Shown here one piece after another: positions 9,986 through 20,111 of a stretch of 64,000 nt of DNA (position 1 is its first letter; each line of letters starts with the position of its first letter). Origin of the DNA: Auanema rhodensis (lineage: Eukaryota; Nematoda; Chromadorea; Rhabditida; Rhabditidae); contig OZ059898.1 in NCBI GenBank assembly GCA_964057225.1, forward strand, positions 9,424,001-9,488,000, given 5' to 3'. Made by a program: the position numbers and the translations under genes. The notes beneath the pieces are model-generated. The model made no database searches. It was given only the letters and a program-made list of their open reading frames with translations, and had not been told where the DNA came from.

Positions 9986-10970
9986 ATTTTATATATTTAT
10001 TTTTTAATTTTATTTGTTTACATTGTTTATAGATTGTGTTTATTATAGTTTATAATTATTAATTTAACTTTTAAAAAGTTTGTTGTTTATCTAGGCGAAC
10101 CATTTTGTTCACCGTACCTATTATGGGTAAATCAATGGAACACATATCGAAAGTTAATTCGATAAGAACGATATGGAATACAAAAGTTAATGGAACACAT
10201 ATCGAAGGTTAATTCGATAAGAACGATATGAAATACAAAAGTTAATGGAACACATATCGAAGGTTAATTCGATAAGATCGTTAAAACAGGTGCACTGACC
10301 CACACAAAAACCACATGGCAAACGTTTTGTTCATAAAAATATGATAAATAGCTGTACACCACATGTACCAAGTTGTCTAATATTTTCAAATTACATGAAA
10401 GAATAGTTTAAAGAACCTTTTTTTTTTAATTTTATATTAGTATATTCTAATATACTAACTCAATAAAACACATATCGAAGGTTAATTCGATAGGATTCAC
10501 AAACAATTGTGTTGTTTCCAATGGAACACATATCGAAGATTAATTCGATAAGATCGTTAAAACAGGTGCGCTGACCCACACATGTACCACATGGCAAAAG
10601 TTTTGTTCATAAAAATATGATAAATAGCTGTACAGCACAAGTACCCATAACGCTAACGAATACTTACTATGCCAAGGGGTCATGGGTATATAGTTTTTAG
10701 TATCAAAAATGTTAATGGAACACATATCGAATATCAATTCGATAAGATTGGTGAAACAGATACGTTGACCTACAATGAACCAAATGGCAAAGCACTTGTT
10801 CATTAAAGTATAACAAATAGCTGTATAGCATATGCATCAAGATTTCTAATATTCTCAAATTACTTGGAAAGAAGAGTATATAGAAAAAGTTTTAGTGTGT
10901 ATATTACTAATATTCTAATACCCTAACTCAAAGAACACATATCGATGATTAATTCGATAAGATTGTTGAA
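9890..10970 (+). repeat. Array of palindromic TIR boxes
   Basis: About nine copies of a box of the form ACACATATCGAAGGTTAATT followed by CGATAAGA. Its core is an inverted repeat (ATCGAA / TTCGAT around a 5-6-bp centre). Copies lie near 9900, 9957, 10140, 10198, 10253, 10470, 10527, 10722 and 10940. The same box recurs in the right TIR and in both TIRs of the other copies. It is a candidate binding site for integrase, terminal protein or a host factor; the function is not shown by sequence. Confidence 0.8.
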
Positions 10971-11193
10971 ACAGTTGCGCTGACCACAACAATACATGCG
11001 TATTTATTAACAGCGGATTGGCAACTGCCACTGTTGACAGCTGTAATATGATACAATGTTGAGTGTTGGCAACATTGTTACGTGACAATAAAACAACTGA
11101 CTGTTCTTGCAATGAAGTGTAATATAAATGTGTAAAATGAAATATGGATAACTACCTCTCAGAGTTTGCATAATTTTATTCTAACAAGATACA
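10971..11193 (+). promoter_or_regulatory. Presumed polB promoter/leader
   Basis: About 220 bases between the last TIR box and the polB ATG. TATAAAT-like sequence lies near 11120. No further motif can be supported. Confidence 0.35.
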
Positions 11194-14100
11194 ATGGCTG
11201 CTAACAGGTTGTGTTTTTTCCTATCTTTTTTTTTTTAATTAAAATATTTATTTTCAGTTATAAGCGTGTATGTGAAGAGTTGGGGTTCGATTATGAGGAA
11301 ATTTATCAACTCAGGTAATTTAACAATATTTTTAAAATATACATCTTTGTTTTTTTTTTAGTAAGCGCATAAAACTTACCGAGAGTGGTGGTGTTGAGCT
11401 GTGTGACCCCGCAATAACCACTTCCAATAGTGGTCCCTCGTCATCAAGGGTTATTGAAGTTATCACCTTGGATGACAGCGATAATGAGTAAGCTATCATA
11501 TAATGAAAAAGCATGAAATTTTTTTTTTCCAGGGAATGGAATCCCGAGATGCCATCAACTAGTGGAGAACAATTAGGAGGCGGTTCATCCTTCAACGATG
11601 TTTGTCAAATAAAGGTACGAGCTTTTAACCTTTTTTTTTTTCATGTTACAATTCTTTTCACTCTATATCTTTTATTTGATTACATATCTTGAGCAATTTT
11701 GAATTCTGCCATCTATTTTTAAACAAATCATCATACATTTGGTGGCTTTTTGAAAAATAAAATAAAATCTTATCCCAAATCCATGCCATAATATCATTTA
11801 TTAAATTTTTATTCATTAAAATACACTTAAATTTAAATATTTTGATGCTCAAAAACTGACACATTTAAATATTTTGTATTTTTCAAATCATTTCACTCCA
11901 TCTCTTTTATTTAATTTCATATTTTAAACAATTTTAAATTTTTACCACTACTTTATAATTTTTATTTATTAAACTTTTTAATCATTAAATTACACTTAAA
12001 TTTAAATATTTTGATGCGCAAAAACAGAAACATTTAAATATTTTGTTTTACCATTTCACTCCATCTATTTTAAACAATTTTATATTTCTACAACTATTTC
12101 ATAATTTCATTTTTTAAATTTTTAATCATTAAAAAAACATTTAAATTTCAATATTGTGATGCTCAAAAACTGAAACATGAAATTGATTTATATTTTCTAA
12201 GCCATTTCACTTCATCTCTTTTATTTAATCACATATCTTGAACAAATTTAAATTTCTATCACTTTTTCATAATTTCGTTTATTAAATTTTTAATCACTAA
12301 AAAACATTTAAATTTCAATATTGTGATGCTCAAAAACTGAAACATTTAAATATTTTGTATTTTCTAAACCATTTCACTTCATCTCTTTTATTTATATATA
12401 TTTTAAACAATTTTATAATTCTACTATTATTTAATTTTTATTTATTAAATTTTTAAACATTAAAAAAAAAATGATGCTCAAAAACTGAAACATTTAAATA
12501 TTTTGTATTTTTCTAATCGTTTTGAAACAAACTAAACATATATTTGAAAACATTTCAATTAAATAAAAAAAAAAATAACGACTATAACAAACAAAGAGAC
12601 ATAATAATTTTAAGCAAAAGATGAAACAATTCATATATATTCTTAAAACTATTTTTATTTAAACTTTTAAAAATAAAAATAAAAAAAGCATGTAAACTGT
12701 TATAAATGTTGTTTATTATAGTGGTCACACCGGCGCATAAAACGCACCGGTCGTTTTACCAACGTGGTCGTTCGATCGCTCACGTTCCCACACTTGGAAA
12801 ATGTTGATGAACCAATGCATGTTATCATGCCGCGGTTATTCAACGAATTCCTTGATCGTTGTCTTGCTGAAAGCGGTGTGCCTGATAAGCAAAAAGCCTT
12901 ATTTTGTTTATCAATTGAGCACCCTTCCTTTGAAAAGGGCTCCATATTTATGGACTTTCGTAGAAGGGAGCATCTGGATGGCGTAGCCATTATGAATGCC
13001 ATCAGCAAGGTGCAGCAATCAAAACGAGAGGCTGTGATCAGCCAGGCAATGAATATTGAGATGTATGTGTTTGATGAAAGGCCAGCGCAGCCAAGCCTGA
13101 TGCCTGGTGAAGGTAGAGTCGGGTTTTATTTTGACCCCGAACTCAAAATACCTGGAACCATTGCCAACACTGACTCACATTGTCTGGCTAGATCAGCAGT
13201 TGTGGGAATGTGGAAAGCTGACGAGCTGGCCACTGAAGATGGCGATGAGAAGCGAAGGCTGCAAAACCTTCGTCGCAATTACATCTTATTGCCAAATCAG
13301 CCACACCATATCAATTTATTAAATAGGTGTGGTATTTCTGTAGATTTACCAAATTATAATTTAATTCATTTAAACATTATTGCCAGCTGTAATACAAACT
13401 ATAAGTTTGTAGTATATGCTAGACCGCCTGGACAGCGTATGTACACTATCCAGAAAATATTTAATGAAGCGGCTAGCAAATTGGTAACACTAGGTTACCG
13501 AAATAATCACTATGATTGTATTACAGCTGGTAGTCGTTCGAAAATTTTTGATGGTATTATATGTCAACACTGTAAGTTATCTTACAATACAGTGTTGCAT
13601 AGATGTAAAGCCAAATGTAAAAAATGCCACACCTATAATTGTAATGCGATGGGGAATGTGGTTGAGAGTAGCGTGAGGTGTGATAGTTGTAGAGTTTTGT
13701 TTAAAACTCAACAATGCTTCGATAGGCATTTGCGAAAAGCCTGCCGAAAATTCAAGGTATTTTGTGAAAATTTAAAGTTGTACATAACAAGCTTAAATTC
13801 AGACATGTGTGGCGTGTGATCACTATCACATGGTCCGTGCTGATAGACCGCACAATTGCAATGAAAAATTCTGCAAAAAGTGCGGTCAGACAAAGCCTGA
13901 AGAGCACTCTTGTTGTTGGGTTCCACCTAACGACAAGAAGAAGGCTCAGCTAAAAAAGAAGCAAGAAAAGTTCAAGGTTTGTATTTAACATCTTTACAAG
14001 TGTAATGCTTACTTGTTTAAGATTATATTTTATGACTTTGAAACAGTTGTGTTAAAAAACGGCACAAATGTTCATGAATATGCAGATGAACAATGGCCCA

Positions 14101-16951
14101 ATATGGTTGTGTATAACAAATTTTGTGAAAGTTGTATAGATGCCAATTCCTGTGAGAAATGCACAACCAAGGAGGGCCATTTTGGGTACCAACAAGGTGA
14201 TAGTGAATGGTCTGTAACAGATCGTTTCCTTGATTGGTTACTCAACTTTTCTGAGAATGATAATGCAATTTTGATTGCGCACAACGGGTCGCGCTTTGAC
14301 ATACATTTCTTGGTGTCTAGGCTGATAAACCGTGGAATATATCCTGACCCCATTTTAAATGGGACCAAGATTATTAGCATGGTTGTCAAGCCATTAAGAG
14401 GTCAAAACATTAACCATTTATGTTTTAAAGATAGTTATTTACTAGTGCCTTTACCCTTATCAGCGTTACCCAAGGCATTTGGTGTACCTGATATGAGTAA
14501 AGGACAATTCCCATACCTCTTTAACCACCCAATAAATTATGGCAAAGTGCTACCATCCTTGCCACCAAAGCATTACTATTGTACTGCTAGAATGAAAGCA
14601 GAAGACCTAGCTTCATTCAATATTTGGTATGAGGAGCGTAATCAAAGTGTGTTTGATTTTGATGAGGAGCTTCTGGAATATTGTAGGACAGATGTCCGTA
14701 TTTTAACCAACTGTATGAAAGTGTACATGAAGTTGGCAACCGCCACCACTGGCTGGAATCCTGTCATACAATGTATGACATTTGCCAGTTTCTCTTTATT
14801 CCAGGCAAGTTTTTTAAAATACAAGCATTTTCAAAACTAGTATATTACAGTTGAAAATGAACCACATTAAAGAGAACCAAGTGGGTATTCTGCCTGAGAC
14901 TGGTTATTATGCCGGCCAGAAGCAGAGTATAATTGCCATAAAATACATTAAATGGCTAGAACACGGATTAGGCCGCCCATTAATGCATAAGCTTAATGGT
15001 GGTGAATTTGTTGTGCGAGTAGATGGCCAACGCTATCTACTTGATGCTTATGACAGTGTGGCTAATCACGGCTATGAGGTGAGTAATTTGTAATAAATGT
15101 AAAAAATGATAAAATTTTGTAGTTTAATGGCTGTATTTATCATGGTTGCCCCCAGTGCACCAACAAGACTGCTATTGCACCAGGCAGAAATGGTGAAACA
15201 ATGGAAGAGGTAATTGTGACTTTTTTAATCATTTTAAGCTGAAACATTTAGGTTTATGAAAAAACCATGAAAAGGCTTGAGGCTATTCAAAGCCAGGGCA
15301 TTAGTGTAACCACTGTGTGGGAACACGAAATTACTGCTCAAATGTCATCAAATGAGCAAATGGCAAATTTTATGAAGGACACTGAGGTTGTAACTCGATT
15401 GGCACCTCGAGATGCCTTCACCGGCGGCCGAACTCAAACATATAAGCTTCTGGCCCAAGCTTCGGATAGATACTCACTAGAGTATGTGGACTTTTGTTCA
15501 CTTTATCCATATGTAACGGCATTTGATGCCTATTACCCTGTGGGTAATCCTAAAGTGATTACTGAGGGCTTTGAGAGTTTTGAGGCATGCTGCCCATACA
15601 AGGGCCTTGTGAAATGTGACGTGCTTGCACCCACAAATTTGTTGTATCCTGTATTAGGAACACGCATAGGCGGTAAATTAATTTTTACAAACTGCCGCAC
15701 ATGTGCAAACAGAGGCAAAAATGTAACATGCCCGCACCAAGATGATGAAGACGCTCGAAAGCTGCATCTGACTGTAACGCATGTAGAGCTCGAATGTGCC
15801 ATACAGCGTGGCTACAAAGTGCTTCATGTTTATGAGGTTTGGCACTGGGATGAATGGCAGCAAGGCGGCCTATTCAAGGATTTTGTACAAAAGTACATAA
15901 AAATTAAGCAAGAGGCATCGGGCTGGCCTAAGCCAAATATGACAGAGGCTGAAAAGGTATGTGTCATGAAAAGTATGGCATTAAATAGAATTTTACAGCT
16001 AAAATATCTCCAAGAGCACGAGGAGAACACTGGTGTTGCTCTGGAGAGCAACAAAATTGAAAAGAATGCGGCCATGCGTAGCATTGCCAAACTACAGCTG
16101 AATAGGTATGTAAACTTTTAAAAATAAAAATTTACAAATTTGTTTATAGTGTATGGGGTAAAATGGGTCAAAGACCGGATAAAGCCCAAACCAAGATTAT
16201 TGGTGTTGAGGATCCTGAAATTGGTAGGATCATAACTGATCCTGCAAGGGAACTCACGGGCTTCAAAATTGTGGACGATGTGGCGTACTGTACAACAGTG
16301 CCAGAAGACTCACACCTGGCACCAGCGCCGTTTACAAATGTAGCCATAGCGGCTTATACAACCGCTCATGCAAGGCTACTATTGTATAAGGCAATGGAAA
16401 AAATTGGAAAGAACTTGGTGTATACAGGTAATTTTATACTTTGTATACAATTTAAACGTACATCATTTAGACACCGATTCTCTAATTTATTTAAAATGCC
16501 TCGATCAGCCTGATCCAATTGAGGATATGAAGGGTGAATGGTTAGGTAAACTAACCTCAGAAATACCCGATGGTTGGTCAATGACCAAATTTGTTTCACC
16601 AGCTGCAAAAGTTTATAGTTATGAGCTAGTAAATGCAGCTGGTCAGGTCAAGTATATCACCAAGGCAAAGGGAGTGGTAAGTATAAAAATATATTATTGA
16701 GAAACTTTTTAAAATTACAGACGCTGGACCACACGGCAGCCACCGTGGTAAACTATCAAAGTATGGAGCGATTGGTTCGAGGACTCGTGATGGATGGAGA
16801 AAAATTGGTTTTAAAAACCAAAACAACGTTATTAAAGAGGCAGCTTGGTGCCATATCCACGATGGACATGACAAAGAGTACCAAGGTCGTAATGGATAAA
16901 CTTTGTTATCTAGACGATTTTAGTACTTTACCCTATGGTTATTGTGAATAA
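11194..16951 (+). CDS. pPolB: Protein-primed DNA polymerase B, 14 exons
   Basis: Exons read from GT/AG borders and phase: 11194-11207, 11258-11314, 11362-11487, 11533-11614, 12722-13756, 13803-13976, 14022-14804, 14851-15078, 15123-15209, 15252-15956, 15999-16105, 16150-16427, 16471-16676, 16721-16951; about 1,370 residues. The N terminus carries a SUMO-interaction-like stretch (VIEVITLDDSDNE). Cys-rich zinc motifs lie at about 370-490. The 3'-5' exonuclease follows (YDFET; HNGSRFD; YCRTDVRIL), then FTGGRT, polymerase motif A (DFCSLYPYV), motif B (KLQLNSVWGK) and motif C (YTDTDSLIY). The role is protein-primed replication of the element. Intron 14805-14850 has a GC donor, kept in copy 2. Segment 15957-15998 (42 nt, no stop) could also be retained. 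No premature stop seen. Confidence 0.9.
11640..12500 (+). repeat. Degenerate tandem repeat in polB intron 4
   Basis: About five AT-rich units of 145-170 bp, marked by GATGCTCAAAAACTGAAAC at 11844, 12013, 12158, 12324 and 12473. They make this intron about 1.1 kb, while most others are about 45 nt. Confidence 0.8.
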
Positions 16952-17089
16952 TTTTTAATATATTTGAATTTATAAATTTTATTATTGCGTGTATATTTGT
17001 ATATGGTTGTATTTATAGATTTTTATGTATAGTTGTATTAATAAATTTTATTCTTCTCATCAAATGTTTTAAAGAGTTTATTACATACA

Positions 17090-18424
17090 TTACAAACTGG
17101 TATCAATATATGGAGCACGATTGTTGTCAATTGAAAGAATAGAGTCATATTCTGCATAAACAATAGCATATAAACCCTCTTGCGGCGTTTGTTGACCAAA
17201 TTCCAATTTCAGGGCCACATTACCTTGTCGTATAACATCAAATAACTCGGACGAGTGTACAGTCGGTGAAATATCAAATACAAAAAATGTGAAGCCGGTT
17301 TTATACATTGCTGGTGTAATACCATTGGATGAATCTGTACGACCAAGACCCAAACCCTCCAACATGTCAATATATGCTGTGGCATAGGAAGAACGCCATT
17401 CTAAATTATAAGGGCGGGTAGGTATTACCCGATTGTTGAGCGTCAAGTATATATTTTTCAATTCAAACGGTTTAAAGTTGAATGGCGAATGTTTAAAAGT
17501 ACCATTATAGGCGTGTGCGCCGACAAGACCTACTACAACACGTTTCGGTGTATGCGACGTGAATAATATGTTATTGGGTGAATCCAAACGGCCTCCTTCT
17601 ATGAAATAAGAGCGCATTTTCACTGACGTCATGGGGTAGTGTATTCGTTCCTTTACAAGTTTATCTTCTATAGCCATAGCTAATCCAGCGTTTAGATCAA
17701 ACTCTTGAATAAGCAAGTGCACATCGTTGATATCTATTTTCAGGTTTGGAAACTCCTCCTTCATTGCAGCATCCTTGCTTTCATTATTCCATCCAAGTGT
17801 GTCAATTAAGAAATTATCACGGTTTGGATATGCAGTTAGCTCCATTTTTGAATAGTTTACAAACAGTCGTTCCTGATTGAATAAGTCGATACTGATGGGA
17901 GCAGCCATCTCACACAATATGCCATTTTTAACAAGCCCTTGTCGCGCTCTAAAGCCAGGACTGGCTGCATTATCTATATATCTATCCGCATAATAGCCTG
18001 ATATGGCAAGTTTGCTCTCTTTAACATCGTTGCTATACATTAGAATATTCTCAATATATGTTTTGTAGGCATGATTTACGGTAGAGTCATACACGCTAAC
18101 ATCACCAATTTTTAAATGATACGAGTGTATCAAACTGGCTGCAAATTGTTGGCATGGTGCAAAAACAAGGTTGTCTGGTACTGGATCACCGTTTGTGGTT
18201 ACAATTTTGAATTTTACATTCAACCAACACCTTCTCAGATTAAGAAATGATTTGGAATTTTGGGCTATAACAAATTCCCATGGTCCTTGAGGAAGAAAAG
18301 TATTTTTTAAAGGAACTTGTACAGTACGAGTGGATTCAACACCTAATGCCGACGCCGGTATGTCACTATAATTAATATTAGGTAAAAGTGCTTGTGCTGA
18401 TTTTGAATCTATCAATTTAGCCAT
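17090..18424 (-). CDS. MCP: Major capsid protein, double jelly roll
   Basis: This 444-residue protein matches the Polinton major capsid protein in length and motifs (N-terminal VPLKNTFLPQGPWEFVI, central FNQERLFVNYSKMELTAYPN, C-terminal GNVALKLEFGQQTPQEGLYA). The family forms trimeric hexon-like capsomers of an icosahedral shell. The ATG directly abuts the stop of the upstream pVI-like gene (TAAATG), so the two are probably on one mRNA. Its 3' end converges on polB across about 140 bp, with AATAAA signals facing both ways. It is highly similar to the copy-2 protein and intronless. Assembly into particles is inferred from the family. Confidence 0.9.
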   Translation of the reverse strand: MAKLIDSKSAQALLPNINYSDIPASALGVESTRTVQVPLKNTFLPQGPWEFVIAQNSKSFLNLRRCWLNVKFKIVTTNGDPVPDNLVFAPCQQFAASLIHSYHLKIGDVSVYDSTVNHAYKTYIENILMYSNDVKESKLAISGYYADRYIDNAASPGFRARQGLVKNGILCEMAAPISIDLFNQERLFVNYSKMELTAYPNRDNFLIDTLGWNNESKDAAMKEEFPNLKIDINDVHLLIQEFDLNAGLAMAIEDKLVKERIHYPMTSVKMRSYFIEGGRLDSPNNILFTSHTPKRVVVGLVGAHAYNGTFKHSPFNFKPFELKNIYLTLNNRVIPTRPYNLEWRSSYATAYIDMLEGLGLGRTDSSNGITPAMYKTGFTFFVFDISPTVHSSELFDVIRQGNVALKLEFGQQTPQEGLYAIVYAEYDSILSIDNNRAPYIDTSL

Positions 18425-18877
18425 TTAAATACGATACGACCGCTCACGAGTTATGCACAGACGCTTATGAGGTTTTGTGGTTTTGCGTCGTCGCCGCTTG
18501 CCCAAACCGGTAAGATCTCGTATAGCCTGCCGGCCGGCTGTTTTAAGAGTTTGCTTGATATTATCGCCCTTGAGCACCCCATCAACAATTTCATTGCTAG
18601 TTTTTAGCAACTGGCCGCCAAGAGGTGAATTTACAACTGGACTATTGCTTACAGCACTGGATAATGCATTCCTTCCAGCATTGATGAGATTTTGGGCTAT
18701 AGGTGATTGAATAATGCGTGGTAAAAACGATGCCAATGTTGCCAGTATACCACCCAGGCCATGACCTCTCTGCATACCACGTTGAAACATCATTCCACTA
18801 AATGGCGCCCCACCCATTTGTTGATTCAAAAGTGTTGTCCATTGAATTGAGTTCAAGTCTAGAAGGAGGTGTGGCAT
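18425..18877 (-). CDS. pVI-like minor virion protein
   Basis: About 150 residues from the ATG at 18877 (MPHLLLDLNS). A Gly/Met-rich N-terminal part (MMFQRGMQRGHGLGG) is followed by an amphipathic helical stretch and a strongly basic tail (GKRRRRKTTKPHKR). This layout resembles adenovirus pVI and the Polinton proteins compared with it: membrane-active helix plus nucleic-acid- or protease-binding basic tail. It is encoded directly upstream of MCP and divergent from the protease across about 50 bp. Conserved in copy 2, broken in copy 3. The pVI analogy is by composition and position, not clear homology. Confidence 0.65.
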   Translation of the reverse strand: MPHLLLDLNSIQWTTLLNQQMGGAPFSGMMFQRGMQRGHGLGGILATLASFLPRIIQSPIAQNLINAGRNALSSAVSNSPVVNSPLGGQLLKTSNEIVDGVLKGDNIKQTLKTAGRQAIRDLTGLGKRRRRKTTKPHKRLCITRERSYRI

Positions 18878-18927
18878 ATTGAACCGCACGTGCGCAATAC
18901 AAAAGTTACACTAGATCATTTTACTAA

Positions 18928-19383
18928 ATGTATTCGTCTGAAATAGCGTCACTATTGCGATCTGTCCGCATCACTCGAAAACTATTCCTCGGTGTATTTA
19001 GCGCGGATACTCTACCCAAAACACGTCGAAAGAACTTTGCACTTGTTGTAAATACTGACACACACGATAAACCGGGCACACATTGGCAAGTCATCTTTGT
19101 ACGTAATGATCAAGCCTACTTTTTCTGTATCTTGGGTTATAAAATGAACAAGTACATTCGTCATTATCTGGCCAAATATAAAAATGTAAAAGTTAATACT
19201 TGCAAACCACAACGCATAATTGAATACACTTGTGGTGGTTATGCAATATTTGTAATACTAATGTTGTCAGCTGGTAATACATTTGAAAGCATTTGTTCAT
19301 TTTTTAAACTATTACAAAACGATGATGTCTTTATTAAAGCGTTTATGCATAAAGTATTCGACTATAAATTATCTAGCATATGA
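18928..19383 (+). CDS. PRO: Adenain-like cysteine protease, atypical catalytic acid
   Basis: 151 residues. The adenain pattern is visible: His in PGTHWQVI, Gln in CKPQRIIEY and the nucleophile Cys in YTCGGYA, with Gln and Cys 7 apart as in adenovirus protease. Where adenain has Glu followed by PFG (and relatives have Asp), this protein has Cys (FFCILG). The family cleaves capsid precursors during maturation and here would act on MCP, mCP and the pVI-like protein. No intron. The missing acidic residue is shared with copies 2 and 3. Confidence 0.8.
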   Translation: MYSSEIASLLRSVRITRKLFLGVFSADTLPKTRRKNFALVVNTDTHDKPGTHWQVIFVRNDQAYFFCILGYKMNKYIRHYLAKYKNVKVNTCKPQRIIEYTCGGYAIFVILMLSAGNTFESICSFFKLLQNDDVFIKAFMHKVFDYKLSSI

Positions 19384-19429
19384 TCAACCTCGCCATTAAA
19401 ACGTCACCTGCTATATTAGGTGGTCAGTT

Positions 19430-19600
19430 ATGAATATTCCCTGTCACTGTGAATTATGTATAAGATACACGTTGGAACAATCTGTGCCAACACCCCTGTA
19501 CAAAAAGATTTTGAAACGTATTTCAGTGCCATTCATTAAAGGAATATCTCTGGGACTAGGCTTTTGTACAACACTAGTCATTATTCCACTCATTATATAA
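19430..19600 (+). CDS. Small membrane protein, 56 aa
   Basis: ATG at 19430. The N terminus has a clustered Cys motif (PCHCELC), then a basic stretch, and the C-terminal half is hydrophobic (FIKGISLGLGFCTTLVIIPL), a likely tail anchor. The ORF has the same length in copies 2 and 3, which argues it is real. It lies between protease and C2H2 genes on the same strand. No family recognised; a viroporin-like or virion membrane role is only a guess. Confidence 0.6.
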   Translation: MNIPCHCELCIRYTLEQSVPTPLYKKILKRISVPFIKGISLGLGFCTTLVIIPLII

Positions 19601-19641
19601 AAGTGAGTTGACTGTGTGTGGTTGTTTTTTATTTTCCTCTA

Positions 19642-20106
19642 ATGGAACTTTTATGTAACAAGTATTGTGTTACGTGCAAGGAAATATTTTCATCAGCCAA
19701 GCATTTTAGTGATCACGTATTAAAAAGACATGACGGGATTCAACCCGTATGTAACAGTTATATCAGCAATGCTGACTTTATTCAAAAATATGGACATTTG
19801 GATGGTGTTCGTAGACGTTTGTGCCCTTATTGTAGTGAAACTTTTGGAACAAGATTCAATTGTCAGCGTCATATTCGGCGTCTTCATAATAGTAATGGAA
19901 CGAATGGTAAAGATGGTGATGGAAATGATACCAGCGAACCCTCTGAAAAAACTGAGGAGTTTGTACAGTCAACCGAACCAAAACGATGCCGCTGCAATAG
20001 TAACCGAGAATATTCACAACACGAGCCGCGCATCGAACAAAACGGCGCTGAACTACCTTTTAAACCTTCGAAAATCGTAATGTGGTCTTGTATAACTGTT
20101 GAATAA
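19642..20106 (+). CDS. Two-finger C2H2 zinc-finger protein
   Basis: 154 residues from the ATG at 19642. Two C2H2 fingers are visible (CVTCKEIFSSAKHFSDHVLK plus RH; CPYCSETFGTRFNCQRHIRR plus LH) separated by about 30 residues, then an acidic/Ser-rich low-complexity tail. Probably a DNA-binding regulator of the element. It converges on the mCP gene with 5 bp between stops. A second, hydrophobic ORF overlaps it in another frame (19730-20080). Confidence 0.75.
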   Translation: MELLCNKYCVTCKEIFSSAKHFSDHVLKRHDGIQPVCNSYISNADFIQKYGHLDGVRRRLCPYCSETFGTRFNCQRHIRRLHNSNGTNGKDGDGNDTSEPSEKTEEFVQSTEPKRCRCNSNREYSQHEPRIEQNGAELPFKPSKIVMWSCITVE

Positions 20107-20111
20107 AACAT

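Noticed and set aside
18477..18710. Plus-strand ORF opposite the pVI-like gene, also open in copy 2
   Set aside because: A shadow of the basic, GC-richer coding strand; no start context or domain.
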